From Lujinxingia litoralis (GTDB lineage: Bacteria; Myxococcota_A; Bradymonadia; Bradymonadales; Bradymonadaceae), in contig NZ_QHKO01000012.1 of NCBI RefSeq assembly GCF_003260125.1, positions 62,001 to 126,000 of the forward strand: 64,000 bases of DNA, given 5' to 3'. Made by a program: the position numbers and the translations under genes. The number at the start of each line of letters is the position of its first letter. Positions within the stretch are counted from its first letter, which is position 1. Of this stretch, positions 35,787 to 44,693 are shown one piece after another. The notes under the pieces were generated by a model. It was given only the letters and a program-made list of their open reading frames with translations. It ran no database searches and was not told the DNA's origin.

Positions 35787-37121
35787 TCACCAGGCTGTGT
35801 TGCGCTCCAGCGAGGAGGCCTCGAACACGTAGCTTGCCACCAGGTCGCGCCAGGGCACCCGCGGGGTGAAGGTGCGCAGGTGGTCGTAATAGCCGCCGAC
35901 CACGCGGTTGAGATAGGCGATCTGCACCGGGAGCTGAAAGCTGTTGATGTACTTGATCGACGCGCGCAGACGTTTTGGGGCGCGCTCGTGCAGATCGGCG
36001 TTGGCGAAGTCGTAGATCGGCTCGCTCACGCAGGGCGTCATCATGTCCTCGCGCCAGGCCACGTAGAACGATTCGGGGACCGGCGGCCCATCGACCAGGC
36101 GCGCGCCGATCTTGACCATCGCTTCTTCCATCGCCTGATAGTCCTCGTTCATGCCCGAGGCGATGATGTCGGCAAAGAGTTTGACCACCTCTTCGGAGAC
36201 GTGTTTTACGCAGCCAAAGTCGTAGAGCACGATCGTGCCGTCGGGCCGAAACGCGTAGTTCCCCGGGTTGGGATCGGCGTGAACCGCGCGGTGCACAAAG
36301 ATCTGGGAGAGCGACATGCGGTAGAGGCGCTCGCCAATCAGATCGCGGGTCTCTTGAGGGTACGTGGCGAGTTCTTCGAGGCGGTCGCCCCCCTCAAAGG
36401 TCAGGGTGAGCACGCGCTGAGAGCTGCGCTCACCCACGACTTTGGGCACCACGATGTAGTCGTCGTCTTTGTGCAGCTCGCCAAAGAGGCGCACGTTGTC
36501 GGCTTCATTGCAGTAGTCGAGCTCTTCGTGGAGCCGGTCGCGAATCTCCTCGAAGAGGGCGTCGAAGGATCGGCGGTGGTTGCGACTGACGCCGCTCATT
36601 TTCAAGACGAACTTCAGCTGCTTGAGATCCGAATCACAGGCCTGATCCACCCCCGGGTACTGCACCTTCACTACGACCTCGCGACCGTCGTCGGTGATAG
36701 CGCGATGCACCTGGCCGATGGAGGCCGAGGCGAAGGGCTCTTTCTCAAAGCTCTTAAAGAGGAGCTCGGGGGGCTGGCCCAGCTCGCGCTCGATCTGCTC
36801 GGCGATCACCTCGTAGGGCATCGGCGGCGCGTCTTTCTGGAGTGCTTTCAGCGGCTCGGAGAGCTCACTGGGGAGGAGGTCGGCGCCGGCCGAGGCCATT
36901 TGGCCGATTTTCATCACCGCGCCCTTAAGCTCGCCGAGGGTTTTGGCGATCAGCTCCCCGTTGGCCAGATGGACGGCCTGTCGGGCCTCTTCGGTGGCCT
37001 CTTCGCCGCGAAAGACTGAGGTGACGCGTTCACGGGTGTAGTTGGTCGCCACCTTCGCGGTCATGCTGGCCAGGCGCGTGAAGCGGCGAGTGCGGGAGAT
37101 AGGGCCTTTGTGCTCAGACAT
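35787..37121 (-). CDS. ABC1/AarF (UbiB)-family atypical kinase
   Basis: A 444-residue protein with the family's KxGQ motif (LKGAVMKIGQMASAGADLLP), the Ala-rich loop (ASASIGQVHRA), the VVVKVQYPG lysine, the ELDYCNEADN segment and the catalytic VHADPNPGNYAF with the metal-binding IVLYDFGCVKHV. UbiB-type proteins support ubiquinone synthesis or lipid handling through an ATPase activity; the precise pathway here is unknown. No C-terminal membrane helices are apparent, unlike E. coli UbiB. It is transcribed alone, after the convergent terminator. Confidence 0.92.
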   Translation of the reverse strand: MSEHKGPISRTRRFTRLASMTAKVATNYTRERVTSVFRGEEATEEARQAVHLANGELIAKTLGELKGAVMKIGQMASAGADLLPSELSEPLKALQKDAPPMPYEVIAEQIERELGQPPELLFKSFEKEPFASASIGQVHRAITDDGREVVVKVQYPGVDQACDSDLKQLKFVLKMSGVSRNHRRSFDALFEEIRDRLHEELDYCNEADNVRLFGELHKDDDYIVVPKVVGERSSQRVLTLTFEGGDRLEELATYPQETRDLIGERLYRMSLSQIFVHRAVHADPNPGNYAFRPDGTIVLYDFGCVKHVSEEVVKLFADIIASGMNEDYQAMEEAMVKIGARLVDGPPVPESFYVAWREDMMTPCVSEPIYDFANADLHERAPKRLRASIKYINSFQLPVQIAYLNRVVGGYYDHLRTFTPRVPWRDLVASYVFEASSLERNTAW

Positions 37122-37205
37122 GGTGGAGATCGCTCGGCAGGGGAGGGCAGCGTGGTCACAGGAGCCGGGGGCAGCTCGGCAGGGTAACGGCCTGGCGGCG
37201 CGCTT

Positions 37206-37763
37206 TCATCCGGCCTCGGTGATGATTGTGCGCAGGGCCAGCGTCGCTTCGATATGGCGTGGGTTGCCGCGCTGCTGACGCACCTGGAGCGCGCGCGCGA
37301 TCTGGGCCAGGGCGTCGCTACGGCGTCCCAGGGCGTGGTAGCAGCGCGCGCGGGCCTCGGCCAGCTGGTCGGTGTACACGGCACAACCCGCGTCGAGTTC
37401 GGCTTCCAACGCCTCCAGGGTCTCGGCGGCGCGTGCATAGGCCCCCTGCTGGTGGTCGATCAGCGCGCGTTGCAGGCGGCAGAGGAAGGTGGCCTTGGCC
37501 CGGCCCAGCTCGCGCCAGATGGCGATGGCCTCATCCTTGTTCTGACGAGCCTCGTCGTAGCGCTCCTGCAGACGCAGCGCCAGAGAGCGTTGCTGGAGTG
37601 CCCGGCCCAGGTGCGAGGCGTTGAGGGGGCCGGGCTCCTTGGCGTAGAGCTGGCGCAGCGCCGCGACCGTGGTGGTGAGTTCCAGGAGGCGCGCCTGCAG
37701 GGCGTCGTCGTCCAGGGGGAGTTCGCGCAGGGTTTTCGGCTCAAATTTCGTGGGGATCGACAT
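37206..37763 (-). CDS. TPR-repeat protein
   Basis: A 185-residue soluble protein rich in Leu, Ala, Arg and Gln. Helical hairpins follow the TPR spacing: LGRALQQRSLALRLQERYDEARQNKDEAIAIWRELG, CRLQRALIDHQQGAYARAAETLEALEAELD and QLAEARARCYHALGRRSDALAQIARALQVRQQRGN. There is no signal peptide or catalytic motif. It lies upstream of the ABC1 kinase in the same orientation (gap 84 bases) and diverges from the ABC transporter operon. Confidence 0.75.
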   Translation of the reverse strand: MSIPTKFEPKTLRELPLDDDALQARLLELTTTVAALRQLYAKEPGPLNASHLGRALQQRSLALRLQERYDEARQNKDEAIAIWRELGRAKATFLCRLQRALIDHQQGAYARAAETLEALEAELDAGCAVYTDQLAEARARCYHALGRRSDALAQIARALQVRQQRGNPRHIEATLALRTIITEAG

Positions 37764-37953
37764 GGCTGTGTTATGGATTCAGGGTAGGTATGAGCGACCG
37801 GAATAAAAATCGCGTCGGGTGAGCTTAGGGCGCCTACATCGCTTTAGCGCGCGGCGAATCGTCGCGCCCCACCGGGCAGGGGAGCCACTCTCCTGGCCTG
37901 CAACCACGCATGCGACGCGATCGTTTCATTGACCTGTGTGTTGAGGATGAATC

Positions 37954-39117
37954 ATGGAGACGAACTCGACGAGCGGCGCCTCCGGCGCCGAGAGTATCGT
38001 GGTGGAGAACCTCCAGAAGCGCTACGGCGACTTCGAGGCGCTCCGCGGCATCAGTTTTAGCATCAAACCCGGGGAAATCGTGGGATTTCTGGGGCCCAAC
38101 GGCGCCGGAAAGACCACCACGATGAAGATTCTGACCTGCTTTATGGCGGCGACCGAGGGCCGCGCCCGGGTGGCCGGGTATGACGTGCATCAGGCCTCGC
38201 GTCAGGTGCGAGAGCGGATCGGTTATCTGCCCGAGAACGTGCCTCTTTACGACGAGATGCTCGTCTACGACTACCTTAAGTTTATGGCCGATCTTCGCGG
38301 GGTGGCGAAGGCGCGTCGCCAGGAGCGCATTCAGGCCGTGGCCGAACTCACCGGCCTGGGGCAGGTGATGGGCCGCCCGATTGGCGAACTCTCCCGGGGT
38401 TATCGTCAGCGCGTGGGGTTGGCTCAGGCCATCATTCATGAGCCCGAGGTCATCGTGCTCGACGAGCCGACCACCGGGCTCGATCCCAACCAGATCATTG
38501 AGATCCGCGACGTCATCAAGACCATTGGCCGGCACAAGACGATCATCTTCTCCACGCATATCCTCCAGGAGGTCACCGCGGTCTGCGATCGGATCATCAT
38601 CATCAACCGTGGTCAGATCGTGGCCGATGGCTCGCTCCATGAGTTGGAGGCGCGAGTGGCGCAGGCCGAACCCGGGCTACGGGTGAGCTTTGCCGGCGAG
38701 CCCACCGCGGCATTGCAAACCTGGCTGGCGGAGCTGCCCGGGGTAGAGGGGGTCTACGCGGTCAGTGGGGCTCCGACCATGGCGAGCTTTCGGCTGAAGA
38801 CCCGGGATAAAGCTCAGACGCGCCGGGCGCTGCTGGCCGCGGAGCCGCCGGCGGAGCACGAACTCTTAAGCCTGACCGAGGAGGAGCCCACGCTGGAGTC
38901 GATCTTTCGCCTCTTTACCGGCGGGTCCACCGAAGAAGGGGAGGTGTCGGAGGCTGGTGAGTCCGGGGCGCAGGGGGCCTCGGAGACTGAAGCCGCCGCG
39001 CCGTCGCCGGTGGAACAGGACGAGGAGGAGGAGGCGTTGAGCGACGCCGCATCCAACGTCCCCAGCGCAGGGGAGGGCGCCGCTGACGCCCGCCAAGAGG
39101 AGGTCTCACGTGGGTAA
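37954..39117 (+). CDS. ABC transporter ATP-binding protein, GldA-like
   Basis: A 387-residue protein whose first 310 residues form an ABC ATPase with Walker A (GFLGPNGAGKTTTMK), Q-loop region (IGYLPENVPLYDEM), signature motif variant ELSRGYRQRVGLAQA, Walker B (EVIVLDEPTTGLDPNQ) and the H-switch (IFSTHILQE). The pattern is that of GldA, which works with GldF and GldG. The last 80 residues are a highly acidic Glu/Ala/Ser tail absent from ordinary GldA. The gene's final bases overlap the next start by 8. Confidence 0.92.
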   Translation: METNSTSGASGAESIVVENLQKRYGDFEALRGISFSIKPGEIVGFLGPNGAGKTTTMKILTCFMAATEGRARVAGYDVHQASRQVRERIGYLPENVPLYDEMLVYDYLKFMADLRGVAKARRQERIQAVAELTGLGQVMGRPIGELSRGYRQRVGLAQAIIHEPEVIVLDEPTTGLDPNQIIEIRDVIKTIGRHKTIIFSTHILQEVTAVCDRIIIINRGQIVADGSLHELEARVAQAEPGLRVSFAGEPTAALQTWLAELPGVEGVYAVSGAPTMASFRLKTRDKAQTRRALLAAEPPAEHELLSLTEEEPTLESIFRLFTGGSTEEGEVSEAGESGAQGASETEAAAPSPVEQDEEEEALSDAASNVPSAGEGAADARQEEVSRG

Positions 39118-39820
39118 TATTCTGCTGATCACTCGCCGCGAGCTGGGCACCTACTTCAATTCGGTGGTGGCCTACATCGTGGTGATCTTGTTTCTCGTCA
39201 TCACCGGGGCGCTCTTCTGGCTGAACTTCTTTCAGGAGATCAGCGTGGTGTCCCTGCGGGCCTTTTTCAGTCAGGCGCCCCTCTTCCTGGCGTTTTTTGC
39301 GCCGGCGATCACCATGGGGCTTCTGGCCAGCGAGAAACGCTCGGGCACCCTGGAGCTTTTGATGACCATGCCGGTGAGCGATCTGCAGATCGTGGTCGGC
39401 AAGTTCCTGGCGGCGGTGGTGCTCCTGGGCGTGGTCTTCTTGATGACGCTTCCTTATCCGCTGACCCTCTCGATGCTCGGCGAGCTGGACTGGGGCGCGG
39501 TGGGCGCGGGCTACATCGGGTTGATGCTCCTGGGCGCGACCTACGCGGCGGTGGGGGTGATGGCGTCGAGTTTTACCCGCGACCAGGTGGTGGCCATCCT
39601 GGTGGCGTTCTCGATCTGCTTTTTCCTCTACCTGGTCGATCAGCTTGTGGGGCCGGCCTCCGGCGCGGCGGTACGCGCGGCGGAGTACCTCTCTACGAGC
39701 TACCACTTTGAGAACATCGCCCGCGGGGTCGTCGATGCGCGAGACGTCTTCTACTACCTCTCGGTGATGGGAGTGAGCCTGGGCGTGGCCACGCTGAGCG
39801 TGGGCGCGCGCCGCTGGTGA
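39110..39820 (+). CDS. ABC-2 type permease, GldF-like
   Basis: Starts at GTG 39110, within the end of the ATPase gene. The 236-residue membrane protein has six hydrophobic segments (FNSVVAYIVVILFLVITGALFWL, LFLAFFAPAITMGLLA, FLAAVVLLGVVFLMTL, IGLMLLGATYAAVGVMAS, ILVAFSICFFLYLV and a last one near YYLSVMGVSLGVATLSVG). It also has the conserved EKRSGTLELLMTMPVSD loop of ABC-2 permeases. With the GldA-like ATPase it forms the core of a Gld-type exporter. Confidence 0.92.
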   Translation: MGNILLITRRELGTYFNSVVAYIVVILFLVITGALFWLNFFQEISVVSLRAFFSQAPLFLAFFAPAITMGLLASEKRSGTLELLMTMPVSDLQIVVGKFLAAVVLLGVVFLMTLPYPLTLSMLGELDWGAVGAGYIGLMLLGATYAAVGVMASSFTRDQVVAILVAFSICFFLYLVDQLVGPASGAAVRAAEYLSTSYHFENIARGVVDARDVFYYLSVMGVSLGVATLSVGARRW

Positions 39821-39857
39821 TCGAGGCATTGAGGACGAACCGAACGAGGAGCAAACC

Positions 39858-41591
39858 ATGAGTCAAACCAACACCCACTCGGGAGCCCGTCGTCGCCTGA
39901 TCAGCCGTGCTCATACCCTGGTGATGGGCGTGCTGCTGGTAGCGATCGCCGTGGCCGCCAACGCCGCGATGAGCCAGGTCTTCTGGCGCCTGGATCTGAC
40001 CGAGAACCAGATTTACACCCTGAGCGAGCCCAGCCGAGCGGCCGTCCGGGAGTTGGAGGAGCCGGTGGAGGTGCACGCGTTTATCTCTCCCGATCTTCCG
40101 GCGCCCTTTCACTCCTTAAGTCAGGATGTGGCCGATCTGCTCTCGGAGTATCAGGCCGCCAGCGGCGGAAAACTCACCTTTAAAATCATCGCCCCCGAAG
40201 AGAGCCCTGAGCAGGAGGAAGCCGCGGCCGGCTTTGGCATCGAGCAGGTGGCCATCGGGCAGCAGAGTGAATCAGAAGTCTCGCTGCGGGCGATCTATAA
40301 AGGGGTGGCCTTCATCCAGGGCGAGCAGAGCGAGGTGATTCGCGATCTTCAGGTCACCGGCCAGGTGGGGCTCGATAACTTCGAGTACGAGTTTACCCGG
40401 GCCCTGCTCAACCTGCGTCGGCCCGAGCCTCGACGCATCGCCTTTGCCAGCGGAGCCGGAGGGCCGGTGGCTCAGCCGGACTTTGTGCAGAGCCTGGAGC
40501 AGGTGTTTTCGCAGCTTTACGGCAACCTCATCGAAGCCACCACCTATGATCTGAGCCAGGCCGAGCCCATCCCCGACGATGTGCACGCGCTGGTGCTGCT
40601 CAACGTGGATGCGTCGGTCAGTGAGGAGGCGCTTTTTGCCATCGATCAGTTCCTCCAGCGCGGCGGCAGCGTGGGGTGGTTCCAGAGCGCCACGGTGATC
40701 GATGAGGCGATGCAGCGCCAGCTTATGGAGCAGATCCAGCAGATGCCCGAGTTGGCCTCGCGTTTGCCCACGATGCGCAAGCGCCTGGACTCCAACCTCA
40801 TCGATCTCTTCGGTCATTATGGCATCACCTACCGGGCCGATACGGTCATCGATCGCGATCGCGCGCTCTCCTTCAGCCTGGTGGCCACGCCGCAGGGGCT
40901 GGCCCGGGTGAGCCACCCGGGGAGTTTCTCGATCACCGACATCGATCCGGAGCTGCCCTTTGTGCGCGACTTCTCCACGATGGCGCTGCCGGTGCCCTCG
41001 AGTCTGAGCATTGATGAGGCCCTGCGTGGTCGCGATACCCTGGAGTTTCACGAGGTGCTGCGCACCTCCGCCGGCTCCACGCGACTGCCCTCGCCGCCGG
41101 CCGACATGAGCTATCAGACCTTTGTGGAGCCCGCCCCCGAGGAGGAGCCCGGGCCCTTTGTGGTGGCGGCAACGGTTCAGGGGATGCTCCCGAGCTACTA
41201 TTCGGAGCACCCGCTGCCGGCGGGCAAGAGCGAGGCCGAACTGGAGCGCGAGCCGCAGCCCGGGCGCCTGCTGGTGGTGGGCAGCGGCGACTTTATGGGG
41301 CCGCAGCGTGAGACCGGCTTCGATGAGCGCCTGGCCGGGCTGGGAGCGCAGTTCTTTTTGAACTCGGTGGAGTGGCTGGTTCAGGACAGTGCGCTCTCGC
41401 AGATTCGTGGCAAGTCGCTGCCGCGTCTCATTGGCGAGGTGAGCCCGGAGCAGAAGCGCGCGATTCAGTTTGCCAACATCGTGATGGTGCCCTCGTTCTT
41501 TGCGCTGCTGGGCGTGATGATGATGTCGCGCCGGCGCCGCCGCAGAGAGGCGCTGAGCCAGTGGACCCAAACCCCGGGATCCCGCAAGTAG
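39858..41591 (+). CDS. GldG-like ABC-associated membrane protein
   Basis: A 577-residue protein with an N-terminal membrane helix (LVMGVLLVAIAVAANAAMSQVF), the family segment RLDLTENQIYTLSEPSRAAVRELEEPVEVHAFISPDLP, a large extracytoplasmic domain with the GldG-type block VGLDNFEYEFTRALLNLRRPEPRRIAFASGAGG, and a C-terminal helix (IVMVPSFFALLGVMMMS) followed by RRRRRRE. It completes a GldA-F-G-like operon. In Bacteroidota such systems support gliding; in other phyla they are unassigned exporters. GAGGAGC precedes the ATG. Confidence 0.9.
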   Translation: MSQTNTHSGARRRLISRAHTLVMGVLLVAIAVAANAAMSQVFWRLDLTENQIYTLSEPSRAAVRELEEPVEVHAFISPDLPAPFHSLSQDVADLLSEYQAASGGKLTFKIIAPEESPEQEEAAAGFGIEQVAIGQQSESEVSLRAIYKGVAFIQGEQSEVIRDLQVTGQVGLDNFEYEFTRALLNLRRPEPRRIAFASGAGGPVAQPDFVQSLEQVFSQLYGNLIEATTYDLSQAEPIPDDVHALVLLNVDASVSEEALFAIDQFLQRGGSVGWFQSATVIDEAMQRQLMEQIQQMPELASRLPTMRKRLDSNLIDLFGHYGITYRADTVIDRDRALSFSLVATPQGLARVSHPGSFSITDIDPELPFVRDFSTMALPVPSSLSIDEALRGRDTLEFHEVLRTSAGSTRLPSPPADMSYQTFVEPAPEEEPGPFVVAATVQGMLPSYYSEHPLPAGKSEAELEREPQPGRLLVVGSGDFMGPQRETGFDERLAGLGAQFFLNSVEWLVQDSALSQIRGKSLPRLIGEVSPEQKRAIQFANIVMVPSFFALLGVMMMSRRRRRREALSQWTQTPGSRK

Positions 41592-41824
41592 AGGCGTCGG
41601 AGAGTCGGGCGGGCCGGGAGCTGCGCGCGCGGATGCCCGAGTTCAGGGGCCGAGAACGCGCGTCTGGCTTCGAGCTCGGAGATCTTTGTGTTACCTGAGA
41701 GCGCGGTGCGACGTCTTACCCGGGACGCGAGCGCGGATGCCGCGTCTTCCGGAGGATAAGCGCGCGGGCCTGGCGGCCCGCGTTTACCTGATGCGTCCGG
41801 CCTGCCGGCGCCCGACGAGGACCT

Positions 41825-42766
41825 ATGAAGATCGCCTATGTGATGGACCCCTTAACCCGGGTCAACGTGTTTGCTGATACGACCTTTGCGCTGATGCTCG
41901 GTGCTCAGCAGCGCGGCCACGACATCTTTTACGTGCGGCCGGAGTCGCTGGAGGCCCGGGGCGATGAGGCCTTTGCCATGCTCCAGCCCGTGACGCTGCG
42001 CCAGGACCCGGTGGACCCGGTCAGCTATGGTGAGGCACGCCAGGCCTCGCTCGACGAGATGGACGTGGTCTGGATGCGCAAGGACCCGCCCTTTGACGAC
42101 ACCTACATGTACGAGGTGATGTTGCTGGAGCTGGCCGAGGAGCGGGGCACCCTGGTGCTCAACCGGCCCCGCGGATTGCGCGATGCCAATGAGAAGCTCT
42201 ACGCCCTGCATTTCAGCGATCACACCCCCCGCACGCTGGTGTCGAGCCAGGCCGAATCGATCAAGGCCTTTGCCGAGGAGGTCGGTGGCAAAGCGGTGCT
42301 CAAGCCCCTGGATGGTCACGGCGGCGCGGGAATCTTTGTGATCGGCAGCGAGGATCGCAACCTCAACGCCATGATCGAAGTCTCCACCCACGGGGGCACT
42401 CGCCGGGTGATGGTTCAGCAGTACTTGCCGGAGGCCCGCCAGGGTGACAAACGCGTGCTCATGCTCGATGGCAAGCCCATGGGCGCGATCCTGCGCGTGC
42501 CCCTGGAGCAGGAACATCGCAGCAACATTCACGTGGGCGGGCGCGTCGAAAAGACCGAACTCACCGAGCGCGAGCAGGCCATCTGCGAGGCCGTCGGACC
42601 TCGTCTCAAGGCCGATGGGCTGACCTTTGTGGGGCTCGACATGATTGGTGAGCGGCTCACCGAGGTCAACGTCACCAGCCCCACCGGCATCCAGGAGATG
42701 AGCCGTCTCAACGGCGTGGACGGCCCCGCTGAAGTGATGGCATGGATTGAAAACGAGCTGGGGTGA
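41825..42766 (+). CDS. gshB: Glutathione synthetase
   Basis: A 313-residue ATP-grasp enzyme of standard GshB length. Visible elements are MKIAYVMDPLTRVNVFADTTFALM (prokaryotic GshB N-terminal domain), VVWMRKDPPFDDTYMYE, LNRPRGLRDANEKLYAL, the glycine-rich VLKPLDGHGGAGIF, VQQYLPEARQGDKRVL and the metal-binding ATP-grasp end FVGLDMIGERLTEVNVTSPTGIQE. It joins gamma-glutamylcysteine and glycine to make glutathione. No gshA is visible in the window. The 41592-41824 gap shows no clear element. Confidence 0.96.
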   Translation: MKIAYVMDPLTRVNVFADTTFALMLGAQQRGHDIFYVRPESLEARGDEAFAMLQPVTLRQDPVDPVSYGEARQASLDEMDVVWMRKDPPFDDTYMYEVMLLELAEERGTLVLNRPRGLRDANEKLYALHFSDHTPRTLVSSQAESIKAFAEEVGGKAVLKPLDGHGGAGIFVIGSEDRNLNAMIEVSTHGGTRRVMVQQYLPEARQGDKRVLMLDGKPMGAILRVPLEQEHRSNIHVGGRVEKTELTEREQAICEAVGPRLKADGLTFVGLDMIGERLTEVNVTSPTGIQEMSRLNGVDGPAEVMAWIENELG

Positions 42767-42793
42767 TGTTGCCTCGTTGGCACAGATGCGGGC

Positions 42794-42819
42794 TTGCCAT
42801 TGCGCCGCCGGCGTATAAT
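42794..42819 (+). promoter_or_regulatory. Possible promoter of sodC
   Basis: A perfect -10 hexamer TATAAT lies at 42814-42819. The nearest -35-like hexamer, TTGCCA at 42794-42799, is only 14 bases away, shorter than usual, so the -35 assignment is weak. Confidence 0.3.
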
Positions 42820-42882
42820 TACGGGAGAGCCCGCAGTGATGCGTATGTTTTGCCGTTTCAACACACTGAGAAGGAGCACCAC

Positions 42883-43530
42883 ATGAAGATGATGCGATTG
42901 CTGATGATGGGTCTGTTGAGCGTGGGCTTCTTTGCCGCGGGCTGCAGCTCGTCGCAACCCACCGAAGACAAGCCGATGACCGAAGAGCAGGCCACCGAGG
43001 AAGAGGTCACCGAGGAGGAAGGCGCTGAAGGCCACGGCGAGATGCACGAAGGGATGATGGAAGAAGGCGCCGAGCTCGCCGAAGCCGTCGCCCGCGTCAT
43101 CAACCCCGAAGGCGAAGAGATCGGCACGGTGACCTTCAAAGAACTCGCCGACGGTGGGGTGCAGGTCAGCGGTTCGGTCAGCGGTCTGACCCCGGGCAAC
43201 CACGGTTTCCACGTGCATGAGAACACGGTGTGCGAAGCCCCCGACTTTAAGTCGGCCGGTGGCCACTTCAACCCGGAGGCGCATGAGCACGGTGGCCCGG
43301 CCAACGAACATAACGCCCGTCATGCCGGTGACTTTGGCAACATCACCGCCAACGAAGAGGGCGTGGCGGAGTTCGATTTCGTGGACACGATGATTTCGCT
43401 GCGCGAAGGCCTCAACAACGTGGCCGGTCAGGCGATGATCGTGCACGCCGATGAAGATGACCTGGTCAGCCAGCCCACCGGCAACGCCGGTGGTCGCGTG
43501 GGCTGCGCGGTGATCACGGTGGTCGAATAA
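42883..43530 (+). CDS. sodC: Cu/Zn superoxide dismutase lipoprotein
   Basis: ATG 42883 follows AAGGAG. The signal MKMMRLLMMGLLSVGFFAAGC has lipobox AAGC, followed by an acidic Glu/Thr spacer. The catalytic domain contains the copper ligands in GFHVHENTVC, the bridging and zinc ligands in AGGHFNPEAHEHGG and HARHAGDFGN, the last copper His in MIVHADEDD and the Cys pair closing at GRVGCAVI. Catalysis: dismutation of superoxide in the periplasm or on the surface. The lipid anchor and acidic spacer are unlike typical soluble SodC but match other lipoproteins in this window. Confidence 0.92.
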   Translation: MKMMRLLMMGLLSVGFFAAGCSSSQPTEDKPMTEEQATEEEVTEEEGAEGHGEMHEGMMEEGAELAEAVARVINPEGEEIGTVTFKELADGGVQVSGSVSGLTPGNHGFHVHENTVCEAPDFKSAGGHFNPEAHEHGGPANEHNARHAGDFGNITANEEGVAEFDFVDTMISLREGLNNVAGQAMIVHADEDDLVSQPTGNAGGRVGCAVITVVE

Positions 43531-43546
43531 GACCTCGATCTTGAAG

Positions 43547-43615
43547 ACCGGTCACTCAGGGTGACCGGTTGAAGCTATTTAGACGCCCCCTCGCATCCGC
43601 GACGGGGCGTTTTTT
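43547..43615 (+). terminator. Two consecutive hairpins after sodC
   Basis: ACCGGTCAC (43547-43555) pairs with GTGACCGGT (43561-43569). A second hairpin, ACGCCCC (43583-43589) with GGGGCGT (43604-43610), is followed by a T-run of five and is the likely rho-independent terminator. Confidence 0.7.
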
Positions 43616-43684
43616 AATGAGGCGCGCCCGCACCCGAGAGCGGCGTGTGGCCTGAAGCTCTGGCACCTCGCGTGGGTCGCTGGT

Positions 43685-43714
43685 TTGACACTCCGCGAAG
43701 GGGCGTGCTATCTC
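43685..43714 (+). promoter_or_regulatory. Putative sigma-70-type promoter for the Bor-like gene pair
   Basis: A consensus TTGACA (43685-43690) is followed after 18 bases by TATCTC (43709-43714). The leader to the ATG at 43850 would be about 130 bases long, with no recognised riboswitch. Confidence 0.45.
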
Positions 43715-43849
43715 CTCGGCCACGTAACAATGCGGGTTCTTTGGGAGTTGGAGTTTCAAGCGACGTCTTCTGAATTCAGGTACGTATCGCTGGCTCCTCA
43801 TGTTGGGTCGAGGCTACTCGACAGGTCGTCCACTTTTGATGAGGGCAAC

Positions 43850-44263
43850 ATGATTCGAAATGGTTTGATGATGTTGGCGCTGGCGCTTTTGGTCGCCGGT
43901 GCTACCGGGTGTTATAGCAACACCTTCACCTACCCCGATCGCCAGTCGGATGGCCGGGTGATGGAGGAGTCGCGCAGCTTCTTGCTCTTTGGTCTGGTCG
44001 ACAACAACGATCGCCCGGTGGTGGCGCACGAGCTGTGCAACGGGCCGGTCAAGAGTGTGGAGACGGTGCAAACCTTTGGGAATATGTGCATCAGCTGCTT
44101 GACGCTGAACATCTACACCCCGAGCACGGTGCGAGTGACCTGTGCGTCGGGCATGGCACATAACTTCTACCTCGATGAAGACGATGCCGTCGTCGGACAT
44201 GAGGTTGTCGATGGCGACACCGGCGAAGTCGTGCAGAGCGAGTTCAAGTCGGACTTCATCTAA
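43850..44263 (+). CDS. Bor-like lipoprotein
   Basis: The start is ATG 43850 after GAGGG. The signal MIRNGLMMLALALLVAGATGC ends in lipobox ATGC. The 137-residue protein resembles the phage lambda Bor/Iss serum-resistance family: SNTFTYP near the N-terminus, a central SFLLFGLVDNNDRPVVAHELC, then VETVQTF and LTLNIYTPSTVRVTC, which matches the LGIYTPxxxRVYC pattern of Bor. It has an acidic C-terminal extension that Bor lacks. Bor proteins are small outer-membrane lipoproteins; their role in a non-pathogen is unknown. Confidence 0.75.
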   Translation: MIRNGLMMLALALLVAGATGCYSNTFTYPDRQSDGRVMEESRSFLLFGLVDNNDRPVVAHELCNGPVKSVETVQTFGNMCISCLTLNIYTPSTVRVTCASGMAHNFYLDEDDAVVGHEVVDGDTGEVVQSEFKSDFI

Positions 44264-44286
44264 CCCACCATCGAGGAGGTAGTATC

Positions 44287-44619
44287 ATGGCACGTTTTGT
44301 TATGCTTGCGCTTGTCGCTGCACTCGCCTTCCCCTCCACGGGGTGTTTCCACAACCGCATCGTGACCTCGCCGGATTACAATCCGTCGAAGTCGACGCCG
44401 GATGCCGAAGAGCTTCGCCTGCATATTCTGGAGCTCATTCCGCTCAATAGCCCGGTGAACCTGGAGGCGACCTGCCCCAATGGCGCCGGTGTGGTGGAGA
44501 GTCGAATTTTCTTCCGAGTCTATTTCCTGGGCTTCTCCCAGACCCGCGTCTACTGCAACACGGTGGCGGCGGATGCCGGTGCTGACTCGGCCGATACGCT
44601 GGCGGCGTTGAAGAACTGA
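44287..44619 (+). CDS. Small lipoprotein, divergent Bor-like paralogue
   Basis: ATG 44287 follows GAGGAGGT. The signal MARFVMLALVAALAFPSTGC ends in lipobox STGC. In the 110-residue product the stretch PVNLEATCPNGAGVVES followed by FLGFSQTRVYC can be aligned with PVVAHELCNGPVKSVE and IYTPSTVRVTC of the preceding protein, suggesting the two are tandem paralogues (inference). The gap between them is 23 bases, so they are co-transcribed. Confidence 0.7.
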   Translation: MARFVMLALVAALAFPSTGCFHNRIVTSPDYNPSKSTPDAEELRLHILELIPLNSPVNLEATCPNGAGVVESRIFFRVYFLGFSQTRVYCNTVAADAGADSADTLAALKN

Positions 44620-44641
44620 GCGACGTCTGCGTCGAAGTACA

Positions 44642-44688
44642 AGCGGGCAAGCGGCGAGTTTCTCGCGGGCTTGCCCGCTTTTTTTTTG
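44642..44688 (+). terminator. Rho-independent terminator
   Basis: AGCGGGCAAGC (44642-44652) pairs with GCTTGCCCGCT (44669-44679), followed by about ten T residues. It overlaps the region just before the GTG start at 44694. Confidence 0.85.
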
Positions 44689-44693
44689 GAGTA

